A DNA stretch of 64,000 bases from Streptomyces sp. NBC_00289 (GTDB lineage Bacteria > Actinomycetota > Actinomycetes > Streptomycetales > Streptomycetaceae): contig NZ_CP108046.1 of the NCBI RefSeq assembly GCF_041435115.1, forward strand, positions 10,540,001 to 10,604,000, read 5' to 3'. Below are positions 36,372 to 45,350 of the stretch, piece after piece. Each line of letters starts with the position of its first letter. Within the stretch, counting starts at the first letter, position 1. The notes beneath the pieces were generated by a model. That model did no database searches, was not told where the DNA came from, and worked only from the letters and a program-made list of their open reading frames with translations. A program made the translations under genes and the position numbers.

Positions 36372-36438
36372 TCCAATAGCCATCAGTGGCACCCCCTTTC
36401 CGTGGGTTCGCCGCAATCCACCCTTCAGAAATCACGAA

Positions 36439-36867
36439 CTAACGGCCGATGACCGTCCAGCGCTCCACGGCCCCGGACGCCGACTGGGTGACATGCAGGC
36501 AGGAAACCCCCGGGATCATGGACATCGCCGTTCCCGACACCCGTACCTGGACACGCTGACCGTCGCTGCTGGCGGACACGCTGTAGTTGCCCAGGCTGTC
36601 TCCCGCGCTGCGCTCCAGCACGCTCCGCGCCTGCGCGGCACCGTCGGCCGCACTCGCCTGGTAGGCGCGCGCCGCGGTGGCTCCCTCACGGGCAGCGGTC
36701 AGCGCGATCTGCCGGGCGTAGTACCACATGGAGGCTTGGATGACGGCGACCGTGGCGAGCAGCACGAACGGAAAGATGATCGCCATCTGGATGCTGGTGT
36801 CACCGTGATCGTCGCGCCATCGTCGCCCCTGCCACCAATCGGTCAGCCGCTCGGGACGAATCGTCAT
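36439..36867 (-). CDS. TadE-like minor pilin
   Basis: A 142-residue protein with N-terminal DDHGDTSIQMAIIFPFVLLA leading into a hydrophobic helix (TVAVIQASMWYYA), then a helical Ala-rich region and a C-terminal beta-strand domain with one Cys. This is the TadE pattern, with Q in place of the usual Glu five residues after Gly. It lies four bases from the small membrane protein upstream. Its 3' side is where the integrase cassette splits the operon. Confidence 0.75.
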   Translation of the reverse strand: MTIRPERLTDWWQGRRWRDDHGDTSIQMAIIFPFVLLATVAVIQASMWYYARQIALTAAREGATAARAYQASAADGAAQARSVLERSAGDSLGNYSVSASSDGQRVQVRVSGTAMSMIPGVSCLHVTQSASGAVERWTVIGR

Positions 36868-36870
36868 CGG

Positions 36871-37086
36871 TCACAGTCCATTGAGCTTGCCGTTGTACTT
36901 GGCGATCACGATGGCGATGGTCCCGGCGATCAGTACCGCGCCGGTGACAGCGGCGACCCAGATGATGACGGTCGTGGTGCTGATGTCCCCGCGGTCCGGT
37001 CGCCGCTTGGCCTCCTCCAGGCTCTCCTGCAGACGAGTGGTCGCCCAGTGCACCGCACGGTAGGTACGGGCTGCGGTGTGCTTCAT
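36871..37086 (-). CDS. Small single-span membrane protein, possible Flp-like pilin
   Basis: A 71-residue protein. A basic N-terminal 35 residues are followed by RGDISTTTVIIWVAAVTGAV and a hydrophobic helix ending near the C-terminus (IAIVIAKYNGKLNGL). The position in the Tad operon, between TadC and a TadE, and the short length suggest the major Flp-type pilin. The hydrophobic helix after a Gly fits, but the usual Glu at +5 is absent, so the pilin call is inference. It may instead be an assembly factor. Confidence 0.5.
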   Translation of the reverse strand: MKHTAARTYRAVHWATTRLQESLEEAKRRPDRGDISTTTVIIWVAAVTGAVLIAGTIAIVIAKYNGKLNGL

Positions 37087-37132
37087 GATCGGTACTCCTT
37101 GCTCCTTCAGCGGTTCAGTAAGTCGAGATGGT

Positions 37133-38017
37133 CTAGACGGTGAGCATGCGGATGACTGCAGGAAAAGCCATCAGAAGCATGACCAGGACGGCGAGCAGCG
37201 CTCCCGGAGCGGTCATCTTCTCGCTGGCGGCGTTGGCCTCCGCGGCTTGGTCGGCGAGCAACTCGGCGTTGAGGGCGGCCGTACGTGCCCGCAGCGCCTT
37301 GTAGACGGCGGCTCCGTCGGTCGCGCTGCCGCGCATGATGTCGGCGACGTCGTCCAGAACGGGCAGGTCGTACTCGGCGGAGAGCTCCGTGAGCGCCTGG
37401 TACGGCGGGATCTTCTCCAGCCGGGCCCGGCGCAGCGCCGCCTGCAGATAGAGGAAGGGCCATCCGCGGCCGACCTCGGCCGCCTTCTCCAGTGCCTCCG
37501 CAGGGCCGGCGTCGGCGGCCCGCTTGAGCGCGACCAGGTCCAGGTAGGCGGACAGAGCGTGCGCGAACTCCTCCCGCGCCCGCTTGGCCTGGTCACGCAC
37601 CGCGAGATCGGGCGTGATGAACAGCAGTCCCGCGATGAGGAGTCCGACCCCGGCGGGAACGTAGAACGGCAGGGAGACGCCCGCGATGATCCATGGAATC
37701 GTCGCGATCACCGGGCAGAGCAGGCCGAGAGCGGCAAGAGCCGTCTTCTTGAGCATGAACTGGCCCGGCCCCTGCCCGAGCAGGGCCAGGTTGGTGCTGG
37801 GGATCCGGACACCGGGCAGGCGCTCGAGGCGGGCCAGCAGCCACCGCCCCCACACTTCCTCGCGGTCCAACTCCGGTTCGGGCATGGTCAGAGTGGCCGG
37901 GGCGCTGCGCGCGAGGGCCGGCCCCAATGCGGGCTGGGGACGTAGGAGTTCCCGCACCAGCACAGCCAGGCCGGCGCCGACCGTACCGCCGCTCAGGACG
38001 ACAGGAAGCAGATTCAC
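37133..38017 (-). CDS. tadC: TadC-like inner membrane platform protein (GspF family)
   Basis: A 294-residue type II secretion F-domain protein. TM segments lie at the N-terminus (residues about 5-20), at about 90-135 (ALAALGLLCPVIATIPWIIA, VGLLIAGLLFITP), and at the C-terminus (GALLAVLVMLLMAFPAVI). Between them a cytoplasmic helical F domain reads EEFAHALSAYLDLVALKRAA and LPVLDDVADIMRGSATDGAA. With TadB it forms the membrane platform turned by the TadA ATPase. The start overlaps the tadB stop by four bases. Confidence 0.85.
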   Translation of the reverse strand: MNLLPVVLSGGTVGAGLAVLVRELLRPQPALGPALARSAPATLTMPEPELDREEVWGRWLLARLERLPGVRIPSTNLALLGQGPGQFMLKKTALAALGLLCPVIATIPWIIAGVSLPFYVPAGVGLLIAGLLFITPDLAVRDQAKRAREEFAHALSAYLDLVALKRAADAGPAEALEKAAEVGRGWPFLYLQAALRRARLEKIPPYQALTELSAEYDLPVLDDVADIMRGSATDGAAVYKALRARTAALNAELLADQAAEANAASEKMTAPGALLAVLVMLLMAFPAVIRMLTV

Positions 38018-38964
38018 GAGCTGATTCCTTCCGGCTCGCGGCCAGCGACCGGGACATCAGGCTCCGTCGCGGGCGCAGGCAGGCGGACTGTGCTGGACGG
38101 GTCGGCGATCAAGAAACGCGGGAGGCGGCGGAAGGAGCCCAGCTGCCGCATCAGAGCGAGGACTGCGATGAACCCGGCTGTCAGAAAGGCCAGCACCAAC
38201 TGTCCCAGCAGCGTGGAGTACGGCTTGGTATAGGACGGCACGAAGAACCCGGCCACCACGACACCCACGGTGATGATGGTCATCCAGCGCACCGTGGTCC
38301 GCGGCTTGGCCCGGTCGGCCTCGATGGCGCGCTTCTTCGCGACTTCGTCGCGGACCGTCCCCGCCAAGTCCTCCAGCGCCTGGGCCAGGCCCGGGCCACG
38401 GTCGTTGACCGACAGGACGAGCGCGGCGACCACCTTGTCCGAAGTGACATCGTCCAGTTCATCGGCGAACGAGCGCAGCGCCAACTCCGGCCGCCACCCC
38501 AAGCGCAGCCGGTCGGACAGGTTGACGATCTGCGGGGACAGTTCCTCCGGAGCGCCCTGACGGCTGGTGATCATCGCCTGTTCCAGACCCATGCCCAGGC
38601 GCAGGAGGCCGGCCAGCCGCTGGGTCCACTCACTCAAGCCCTCCAGCTGGCCGATGCGTTCCTGCGCCATTTGCGCCGGGGTGATCAGCCAGGGCACGCC
38701 GATGACGGCCGCGCCCAGCAGCGCACCGCCTACGAAGTTCCCGGAGACCAGCCACACGCCCACGAAGACCACGACCCCTGCGGCGGCGAGAGTCCGCCGA
38801 CGCAGCCGAACATCCTCGCTCTGGTCCTTTCTGGTGCCCCAAGACCGCCACCGCTGCCGCAGCGGGGCCCGTCGCGGTGCCGTCGTGCCCACGAACCCGG
38901 CCACGACACCGACCAGCCCGCCGATGACGGCCATGCCAGACAGCAGCCCGAACAGCAGGATCAT
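38014..38964 (-). CDS. tadB: TadB-like inner membrane platform protein (GspF family)
   Basis: A 316-residue protein. ATG 38964 overlaps the TadA stop by four bases; longer readings start inside tadA and are not used. N-terminal TM helix ILLFGLLSGMAVIGGLVGVV, a second pair near 80-115, a cytoplasmic F domain (LSEWTQRLAGLLRLGMGLEQ, LVLSVNDRGPGLAQALEDLA) and two C-terminal TM helices (MTIITVGVVVAGFFVPS; LLGQLVLAFLTAGFIAVLAL). Paralogue and partner of TadC. Confidence 0.85.
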   Translation of the reverse strand: MILLFGLLSGMAVIGGLVGVVAGFVGTTAPRRAPLRQRWRSWGTRKDQSEDVRLRRRTLAAAGVVVFVGVWLVSGNFVGGALLGAAVIGVPWLITPAQMAQERIGQLEGLSEWTQRLAGLLRLGMGLEQAMITSRQGAPEELSPQIVNLSDRLRLGWRPELALRSFADELDDVTSDKVVAALVLSVNDRGPGLAQALEDLAGTVRDEVAKKRAIEADRAKPRTTVRWMTIITVGVVVAGFFVPSYTKPYSTLLGQLVLAFLTAGFIAVLALMRQLGSFRRLPRFLIADPSSTVRLPAPATEPDVPVAGREPEGISS

Positions 38965-40460
38965 CGCCCGGCCCCCACCTTCAGCGGCAGAGGCGCCTGC
39001 CAGGATCCATAGGGCTGCTGCAGCAACGACGAGTCGAAACCGACACGCCGCAGGTCGTCCACACAACCCGGATCCATCCGCGGCACTGCCCGCAGCTCCC
39101 CGAACTCGCCGCCTGGGGCGAAGACTTCGTTGGTGGCGGGACGGCCCGACTCGCCGATTCCGGTCAGCTCCAGGACGTGGGAAACGTAGCGGTGGCGGCG
39201 GCCGCCGATCTGCGTCTCGTCCGTCATGTCGACGTACACGATGAAGTCCAGACCGTTCGCCGTCTGCCGGTAGGCCAGCTGCTCGGATAGATTGTCCTGG
39301 GCCAGCGCATACAGCTCGGCGATCCGGTCGAAGATGATGTCCGGGCGCCGGGCGTGGATGGTGCACAGATTGCCGCCCGAGCCGTTCGTCAGCGCCTGCA
39401 TCATCGCGACGACCTCCGGGCCGCGGACCTCACCGACCACGATCCGCTCCAGCGACATCCGCAGCGCCGGATGCATCAGGTCCAGGAGCGTGACCTCGCC
39501 GGCGCCACGCCCGGTGACGTCCTTCTCCCCGTTGGACTCCCGCCCGACCAGAGACACCACCTGCCGGTGGTAGCCGTTTTGGTGGGCGAACAGCTCGTCC
39601 TCGGTCTGGATGGTGGCAAACCGCGTCTCGGGGTCGAATTCCTTGAGCATCGCCCGCAGCAGCGTCGTCTTCCCGGCCTTCTGCTTCCCCGCGATCATGA
39701 TGTTCTTCTCCGCGCGCACGCACGCGCCCAAAAACTCCCGCAGGATCGGGTCGATCGTGCCCAGCCGGACCAGGTCGTCCAGGTCGGCGTGGGAGATGCG
39801 GTGCCGGCGGATGACCGCGTAGGTCATCGGTCCGAGTCCGGTGATGGCCTGCAGGCGGGAGCCGTCCTGCAGGGACAGAGCGAGGGTGGGGTTTGCCGTG
39901 GAGATGGTGCGTTCGTTGTGCCCGGAATCGCGGGCCAGCTCCCGCAGCAGTTCCAGGAGTTCCTCTTCGGAGTCGGCGATCGGCCCGACCATGCGGCGTT
40001 CACCGTCGCCGTAGTCGAGCCACACCTCCTTCGGGCCCTGGATGATGATGTCCTCGACCCGGTCATCGTCCAGATACGGCTGCAACCTGCCGGCACGGAA
40101 GAGAAGGTCGTAGACGGCACGGCGCAGGGCTTCGTCCTCCTGCGGCGCCATCGCCTGCGCGTCCGACCAGAGCGCGACCGCCTCGTTGATCCAGTCCAGG
40201 CAGCGCTGCTCTTCGCTTGCCCGATCCATGTCGGGCGTGGTCTTCAGCAGCTCCTCGCGCTGCTTGGCGACCTGCGCCGCGATGTGCCTGGCGACCTTGT
40301 AGTCGACGGTGACCTGAGGCGCTGTGGTGCCGAGCGCGTGGGTACTCGACGCGGCGCCGGCAGGGGCGGGGGTGCCGTTTGCCTGGTGCGGCCACGCCTG
40401 CTGGGGGCGGCCGGGCGGCGGCGCCACTGTCGGATCGGTGTGCAGAGGTCTACCGCGCAC
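38961..40460 (-). CDS. tadA: TadA/CpaF-type pilus assembly ATPase
   Basis: A 499-residue secretion ATPase of the VirB11/GspE superfamily. The N-terminal 50 residues are Pro/Ala-rich. The N-domain runs to about 235 (LFRAGRLQPYLDDDRVEDII, NERTISTANPTLALSLQDGS). Walker A is IAGKQKAGKTTLLRAM (GKQKAGKT at 258-265), followed by the Asp box TRFATIQTEDELFAH, and a Walker B/His box region LERIVVGEVRGPEVVAMMQA and NGSGGNLCTIHARRPDI. It energises pilus assembly with TadB and TadC. The start overlaps the end of tadZ by 11 bases. Confidence 0.9.
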   Translation of the reverse strand: MRGRPLHTDPTVAPPPGRPQQAWPHQANGTPAPAGAASSTHALGTTAPQVTVDYKVARHIAAQVAKQREELLKTTPDMDRASEEQRCLDWINEAVALWSDAQAMAPQEDEALRRAVYDLLFRAGRLQPYLDDDRVEDIIIQGPKEVWLDYGDGERRMVGPIADSEEELLELLRELARDSGHNERTISTANPTLALSLQDGSRLQAITGLGPMTYAVIRRHRISHADLDDLVRLGTIDPILREFLGACVRAEKNIMIAGKQKAGKTTLLRAMLKEFDPETRFATIQTEDELFAHQNGYHRQVVSLVGRESNGEKDVTGRGAGEVTLLDLMHPALRMSLERIVVGEVRGPEVVAMMQALTNGSGGNLCTIHARRPDIIFDRIAELYALAQDNLSEQLAYRQTANGLDFIVYVDMTDETQIGGRRHRYVSHVLELTGIGESGRPATNEVFAPGGEFGELRAVPRMDPGCVDDLRRVGFDSSLLQQPYGSWQAPLPLKVGAGR

Positions 40461-41277
40461 GGGTCACCTCACCCTCCGCGGCGTGCACGCCGCCCGGATC
40501 GAGGCGGGCCCGACGCGTTACCGCCCGCTGGACCAGCAAGGTGCTGCCCGTCCGGGCGGCCTTCATCAGCGGTGACTTGGTGAAGTGGCGCGGCCGTTCC
40601 GCGCCGTCGGACAGCACCTTGGCGTCCTTCGGCGCGTACGGCAGCGTCGCGACCACCGGCACCTGCAGCACGCGCTGCACCTCACCCGCAGGATACGGGC
40701 CCTCATTGATCATCAGCACGCTGACGTCACCGACCCGCTCTTCCAGCGCGCGAACCCGCCCCTCGGCTGCCTGCAGACAGCGCAGGGTGTTGCGCACCAC
40801 CACGAACACGGCGTCGGCCTGCTCGGCCAGGACACCGGACGGGCCGAACGCCCCCCGGCGACCGAGGTCGATCAGAACGTCGTGCCCGTGCTCGGCCTCG
40901 ATGCCGCGGAAGATGACGCCCAGGGCCTTCCACACGGAGCCCAGGCTCGCTGCCTGCGCGGGATCGGTGATACCCGGCAGCAGCAGCCGGTCGCGCGGCG
41001 ACTCCTTCTTCCCTTCGTCGCTGCTCAGGTCGATCAGCTGACGGAAGAACGCGTCGCCGAGTTCGCCCTGCCGCGCAGCGACGGAAAGGTTGCGCAGCCC
41101 ATACCGGTCGCCGAGCGTGCCCTGCAACAGACCGTGCAGTACAGCGCTGCCGTCGGGGTCGCACTCGGCCAGGATCATCCGCCGGCCCGGCTCCAGCGGC
41201 CAGGACAACAACAAGGCGAGAGCACTCGTGGTCACACCTGGCGCACCACTGCAGCCTGCCAGTGCGATGACAGCCAT
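40450..41277 (-). CDS. tadZ: TadZ/CpaE-like ParA-fold protein
   Basis: A 275-residue ParA/MinD-fold protein. The N-terminus MAVIALAGCSGAPGVTTSAL is a deviant Walker A in which the signature Lys is absent (GAPGVTT), as in several CpaE/TadZ localisation proteins. The later stretch HDVLIDLGRRGAFGPSGVLA is Walker B-like. The start is placed at 41277, where it overlaps the stop of the SAF-domain gene. TadZ positions the Tad machine, often at a pole. ATPase activity is doubtful because of the altered P-loop. Confidence 0.75.
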   Translation of the reverse strand: MAVIALAGCSGAPGVTTSALALLLSWPLEPGRRMILAECDPDGSAVLHGLLQGTLGDRYGLRNLSVAARQGELGDAFFRQLIDLSSDEGKKESPRDRLLLPGITDPAQAASLGSVWKALGVIFRGIEAEHGHDVLIDLGRRGAFGPSGVLAEQADAVFVVVRNTLRCLQAAEGRVRALEERVGDVSVLMINEGPYPAGEVQRVLQVPVVATLPYAPKDAKVLSDGAERPRHFTKSPLMKAARTGSTLLVQRAVTRRARLDPGGVHAAEGEVTRAR

Positions 41278-41975
41278 CAGCCACCGTCCGGGGCGGCGAG
41301 GACCATGCGCAAGGTGCCAGCCGACACCCAAGCGGCCGCCGTGGGACCGTCCGTGGCGGAGGTGGCCACGTCGACGACCACGATTCCTGTGCCAGGAGCA
41401 GCACTGGAGGCCTTCACAACCCGGCCGTCGATCGTCTGCGGTGCGGCATCGGACTTCTCACCAGTGTCCGTCGAACCCTGAGCCGGAACATGCACCAGCT
41501 CAACCTTCTGGCCCGGCACCAGCGCGGTGGCAGGAATCTGCTTGGGCTCCAGGCCGATCGGCACCAACTGCTCACCGGCCTTCACCAGGTTGTCCTTGGT
41601 CACCTGCGAGGGAGCGAGTAGGGAGCCGGGCTTGAGCTCCACGGCGGCCCGCTTGCCCACCACTGACCTGAGGTCGTCGACGCGTACCGCCTTGACGGCC
41701 GGGTCCAGGGCGACGGATGCCTTGCCCAGGTCGTCCTCGGTGAGGACTTGGCCCACCTGGACGTCGCGGACCACGGTCACCACATCCGTGCGGTTGCCAA
41801 CCTGCAGCAAAAGGACGGCAACTCCAGCGCCACCGGCGGCGATCAGCGCCAGCGACAAGGCGATGACGCCTGGTCGTCGCCTACGAGCCGACACCCGGGG
41901 CGGGGCCACGGGCCCAGCCACTCGTCCCTGCTGAGGGACACCGTTCGGGGCTGTGTCTACTTGCGTCTTGCTCAC
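41277..41975 (-). CDS. SAF-domain (CpaB/RcpC-like) pilus protein
   Basis: A 232-residue protein with a basic N-terminus, one TM helix (RRRRPGVIALSLALIAAGGA continuing to VAVLLLQ) and an SAF domain: RTDVVTVVRDVQVGQVLTED, DLRSVVGKRAAVELKPGSLL, then IGLEPKQIPATALVPGQKVE. This matches CpaB/RcpC/FlgA-like proteins of the Tad system, which work with the secretin or cell-wall channel. Gram-positives lack the outer membrane, so it may bind peptidoglycan. It is adjacent to tadZ. Confidence 0.82.
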   Translation of the reverse strand: MSKTQVDTAPNGVPQQGRVAGPVAPPRVSARRRRPGVIALSLALIAAGGAGVAVLLLQVGNRTDVVTVVRDVQVGQVLTEDDLGKASVALDPAVKAVRVDDLRSVVGKRAAVELKPGSLLAPSQVTKDNLVKAGEQLVPIGLEPKQIPATALVPGQKVELVHVPAQGSTDTGEKSDAAPQTIDGRVVKASSAAPGTGIVVVDVATSATDGPTAAAWVSAGTLRMVLAAPDGG

Positions 41976-41996
41976 CGTTCTGTCCTTCCGGCGGCG

Positions 41997-42932
41997 TTAC
42001 CTGACGACCTGGACTTCGCCGACCGCCACCTGCATCTGGGACTGCTGGGTCTGGGTGAGCTGGCCGGTCTGCCCGCCTCCGCCAGCGGTGACTGTCCAGT
42101 TGATCGTCCACGTCGATGTCGCGGTGAGCCGGTACTCGCCGCCCGATGCAGTAGCCGATGTCTTGGAGTACACGTGCCCGCAGGTCGGGGACTCTGCCAT
42201 ACCAGCGGAAGCCCGGTAGACCGTGCCGGGGCCGTGACACGTCACGGTGGCGCCGTCGCCCATCTCCCAGACAATCTGAGAGACCTCGGCCGTGGCCGTC
42301 ACAGTGACTGCGCCGGCAGATGCCGACGCGGACTGAGGCCCGTACGTCGTCGCGCTCCGGCTGACCCACATCCACATCGGCACACCCACCGTGTACTTTC
42401 CGGCCGCCCGCGGGCTGGCAATGTCCGGGCCCAGCAGCCGCATCTTCTTCACGGCCTCGCGAGCCAGCACCTCCGGGTCGACGGCCGCGCCGCCGCCTGG
42501 CGGCTGGGCGAACCATTGGGCGGTCCGGTTGGGGTTGTCCGGGCAGTAGGCGTCGTAGACGGCGCCGTCCTTCGAATCGTGTCCTTCCCATCGGGGATCG
42601 CCCGCAGGGGGCTGCGGCTTGGCCACCTGGAAGTAGCAGTTCATGCCGTTCACCCAGTCGCCGAGCCCGTCTAAATGACAAGGGACTTGGGTGTCACTGA
42701 TCATGTTGCTGTCGTAGCACTTGGGCTTCTTCGTCGAGCCGCCGCCGTCTGAGGCCTGCTTGCCATCGCCGCCTTTGCCGGGCGTGGCCTGCGTGTCGTC
42801 CGCAACGACGCGGCAGCGGCCGGTCTGGTCGCACACCACCTTGCCCCCGCCTGCGTAAGCAACCGTTTGCCCCGAAGCCAAGAGGGCGAAAGTCGCCACG
42901 ACGGCGCCCGCAGCAGCACGTCGAATCAGCAT
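41997..42932 (-). CDS. Secreted protein of unknown function
   Basis: A 311-residue protein with a Sec signal peptide (MLIRRAAAGAVVATFALLAS, cleavage near AYAGGG). The mature part has six or more Cys (KVVCDQTGRCRV, KCYDSNM, VPCHLDG, NCYFQV, YCPDN, VTCHGPG, SPTCGHVYS), suggesting disulfides. A C-terminal beta-rich region (EYRLTATSTWTINWTVTAGG) resembles PKD/Ig-like domains. The ATG overlaps the end of the lipoprotein gene by seven bases. It may be a surface component of the pilus or transfer machine. I do not recognise a named family. Confidence 0.65.
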   Translation of the reverse strand: MLIRRAAAGAVVATFALLASGQTVAYAGGGKVVCDQTGRCRVVADDTQATPGKGGDGKQASDGGGSTKKPKCYDSNMISDTQVPCHLDGLGDWVNGMNCYFQVAKPQPPAGDPRWEGHDSKDGAVYDAYCPDNPNRTAQWFAQPPGGGAAVDPEVLAREAVKKMRLLGPDIASPRAAGKYTVGVPMWMWVSRSATTYGPQSASASAGAVTVTATAEVSQIVWEMGDGATVTCHGPGTVYRASAGMAESPTCGHVYSKTSATASGGEYRLTATSTWTINWTVTAGGGGQTGQLTQTQQSQMQVAVGEVQVVR

Positions 42933-43540
42933 GGCCTCTCCTTGTTGGCCTTCTCATCAGTGACTCGCCACTGGTTAGCCTGCTTCTGGAGGTGCGCGGT
43001 GATGATGTAGCGCTTGACTTGATCGGGAGGCGAAACGCTCTTGCCGGTCCTCTTGTTGATCGGCTCCCAAGTGTTCATGTCAAAACAGACATGCAGCGTC
43101 GCGCGCTGAGCCTCGCCGCCGCCCGGGCCGAGGCTGACGTCGTCCTCGCCCGCGATGACCTTGGGCTCGCCTTTGCTGACGATGCCGTTTCGCATGTCGA
43201 TGAACACGGCATCCTTCACGTCCCGCAGCGCCTTGCCCGTGGCGTACTTAGTGATGTTGCTCCCGGCGAGGGATGACTTCGCGTAAGCCTTGACCGTCTC
43301 ATCGGTCATGCCCTGGTAGGCGGCAATGACGGCCTTGCGGGCTTGCGCCTCGTCGGCGGACACGGTCTCGGTGGGCTGGGCGCTGCTGGGGGTTGGCGAC
43401 GAGTCGGCCTTGGTTCCACCGCTCGAGGAACAGCCGGCTGCGAGGGTGATCGCAGCAAGTGCAAGCAGAGCCGAGGCTGCCGCGCGCCGATTCCGAAAGC
43501 GAACAGCGGCCAGCCTGGGGCCATGGTGTTCGTGTGTCAC
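42926..43540 (-). CDS. Lipoprotein of unknown function
   Basis: A 204-residue lipoprotein. GTG 43540 lies five bases after GGGGAG; an upstream reading from 43612 has no such site. The signal has a lipobox LALAAITLAAGCSSSGG, with acylated Cys. The mature protein has an NTF2-like alpha-beta pattern (ARKAVIAAYQGMTDETVKAY, YIITAHLQKQANQWRVTDEK). Such lipoproteins are frequent in Streptomyces transfer islands. It is the first gene of the downstream (Tad) half; the nearest promoter would lie in the 43541-44062 spacer. Confidence 0.7.
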   Translation of the reverse strand: MTHEHHGPRLAAVRFRNRRAAASALLALAAITLAAGCSSSGGTKADSSPTPSSAQPTETVSADEAQARKAVIAAYQGMTDETVKAYAKSSLAGSNITKYATGKALRDVKDAVFIDMRNGIVSKGEPKVIAGEDDVSLGPGGGEAQRATLHVCFDMNTWEPINKRTGKSVSPPDQVKRYIITAHLQKQANQWRVTDEKANKERPC

Positions 43541-44062
43541 GTTGACTCCCCGTACGAACGCGCTGTGTGAGGACCACAGTCCTGGACTCTGCGGTGCTGT
43601 GGTCGGGTGCACGGCATGGTCGAGCTGCGGTAATGCGTCTCCGTAGCCGCAAGATTACGCATATGCCAGTCAACTTCCCAGCGTGAAAAGTGAGTCCACT
43701 CGCACAACTCGCGACGTATCCGGTCATTTCCGTAGCTGAGTGTCGACATGTAGTCGCTAGTGTTTGCTTGTTGTGGCAGTGAATGAGGGTGAGCGCCCGG
43801 TTTTCACTGGCACCCCTACTTGCCAGCGCGGGGGAAGGAGATATCGACCCACCGGTTCCCGCGCTGCGGCTCGATCTCCTGGGCGGCGGAGGCACTATGG
43901 GATCGTGCCGAACTGCCCAGCCGCGCACTGTCCTTGGTGAAGAGCACTTCATCCTGCCGACTGGTCGGAGGGCTGCTCCTTTCAGTGAGGGATCTGGGGG
44001 TGGTCATCGCGGTGCAAGGGCCGCATCGGGGCGACACGAGGGCAGGGGAGAGGCGACGCGCT
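43541..44062. promoter_or_regulatory. 522-bp spacer, probable promoter region for the Tad operon
   Basis: No supported gene. It is less GC-rich than its surroundings (AT-rich patches near 43640-43790 such as AAGATTACGCATATGCCAG), as expected for a promoter. It splits the minus-strand island into a transfer half and a pilus half. No exact -10/-35 boxes can be assigned. Confidence 0.4.
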
Positions 44063-44282
44063 TCACTGCTGCCGGTCCGGCGGCCACACGGTGATCACGT
44101 CGCCGTCCAGGGTGACGTGCCGGCCGGGGACCGCGCACCGCGCTCGGGTCGGCGAGGTCGAAGTCGCCGCTCCCGTGGACCACGCACGCGTCCCCGACGT
44201 ACGAGACGTCCTGCGTCCGGTCGGGCCACTCGCCGTCCAAGGCCGGTTCTGTAGTGCGAATCTGACTAGGAGCGTGCGACAT
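44063..44282 (-). pseudogene. Small hypothetical protein, single frameshift
   Basis: From ATG 44282 the frame reads MSHAPSQIRTTEPALDGEWP, DRTQDVSYVGDACVVHGSGD and FDLADP. At about 44155 one extra base moves the sensible reading to another frame, ARCAVPGRHVTLDGDVITVW, ending PPDRQQ at 44063. The joined product would be about 72 residues with beta-rich character. It sits between the replication-relaxation gene and the lipoprotein. Function unknown; it may be intact if the extra base is an error. Confidence 0.35.
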
Positions 44283-44435
44283 GCGGCGTCCCCTAACATC
44301 GGTGCACAGCATGGCAGGTTCAAGGTGAAACCTCGTTGTGCAGAAGTAAACTACGTATTCGCGTAAGCAAATCTCAAGTGGTTTAGGGTGTAGTTGCAAG
44401 GCTGCGACATTCGGCCCTTGGCGGCTGATGAGGAG

Positions 44436-45350
44436 TCACAGCTCGGTCCAGGGGTTGGGCTTGCCGCCACCCAGCGGCACCCACACGTCACTGGTGGCCC
44501 CGTGCTCTTCGACGTCTTCGAGGACAGCCGCTCCCAGCGGTACCTCGCGGGCCATCTCGGCCACGAGCGGATGGTGGGCGACCATGGCCTTGAGGTCGCT
44601 GATCCGGTTGTCCATCGCCTCACGCCCTGCACCGGTCAGCACGAACAGAATGCGAGGGAACACCGGGTACCAGCGCAGCCATCCGGGGCCGCCCGCCTGC
44701 CGGCGTCGGCCGACGGGCTGCGGCTCGTACGTCCGCAGACGGGCGTACTCGATCAGTTTCGCGGCCAGCCGCTCGGCACCCATGGTGGCGCGGTCGACCT
44801 CGACGAACGCCCGCAGTTTCCGCCTCTGCTGGCCGTCGATGAGGGTGTAGTGCATGACCGCGTCGGCGACGACCTTCTCTCCGTCGCCGATCGCGTGGAA
44901 CACCTCGGGGGTCCAGTCCAGGTGTCCGTGCTCGTCGCCGCGGCGGCGGGCATCGGCGACGAACGCCAGGTGCGTGCGCAGGACGGTCAGAGTGTGGGGG
45001 GTCTTCAGCGAGGCGGCCGTCGCCGTGGTGATCGGGTACGGCGGGCGGCCCCGCAGTGAGGGCCAGTCCCGGGTGAGGCGGGCGCCCTTCGGCGTGAGGT
45101 ACCAGACCCGGGTGCGATGGGATTGGGGCAGCACGGCGAAGTCGACCAGGCGCAGGTCGAGCAGATCGTTCAGCCGCTCCGAGACCGACTGGCGGGAGCG
45201 GTCCGGGCGCAGCAGGACGTGCAGCTGGCCGGTGGAGGCCATGCGGTGCTGGGCGAGGGTGGCCAGGAGCTGATGCGCGAGGGGTTCCACGGGGCTGGGA
45301 GTGAAGCCCGCCTCCGTACGGTCCTTCGGCTGGGCAGTGGTCAGGTCCAT
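44436..45350 (-). CDS. Replication-relaxation family protein
   Basis: A 304-residue winged-helix protein of the replication-relaxation family (Pfam RepRelax). ATG 45350 overlaps the virD4-like stop by 10 bases. The HTH part reads LLATLAQHRMASTGQLHVLL, RPDRSRQSVSERLNDLLDLR and the wing VWYLTPKGARLTRDWPSLRG. The C-terminal domain is nuclease- or relaxase-accessory-like (KLRAFVEVDRATMGAERLAA, YEPQPVGRR). In Streptomyces plasmids these proteins sit with T4SS genes and are suspected to help replication or relaxosome formation. No Tyr-relaxase or Rep motif was found elsewhere in the island, so this is the best candidate for that role. Confidence 0.8.
   Translation of the reverse strand: MDLTTAQPKDRTEAGFTPSPVEPLAHQLLATLAQHRMASTGQLHVLLRPDRSRQSVSERLNDLLDLRLVDFAVLPQSHRTRVWYLTPKGARLTRDWPSLRGRPPYPITTATAASLKTPHTLTVLRTHLAFVADARRRGDEHGHLDWTPEVFHAIGDGEKVVADAVMHYTLIDGQQRRKLRAFVEVDRATMGAERLAAKLIEYARLRTYEPQPVGRRRQAGGPGWLRWYPVFPRILFVLTGAGREAMDNRISDLKAMVAHHPLVAEMAREVPLGAAVLEDVEEHGATSDVWVPLGGGKPNPWTEL

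Noticed and set aside
33042..36416. 1124-codon minus-strand frame across the integrase trio
   Set aside because: Very long GC shadow; the plus strand has three overlapping genes with domains and ribosome sites.
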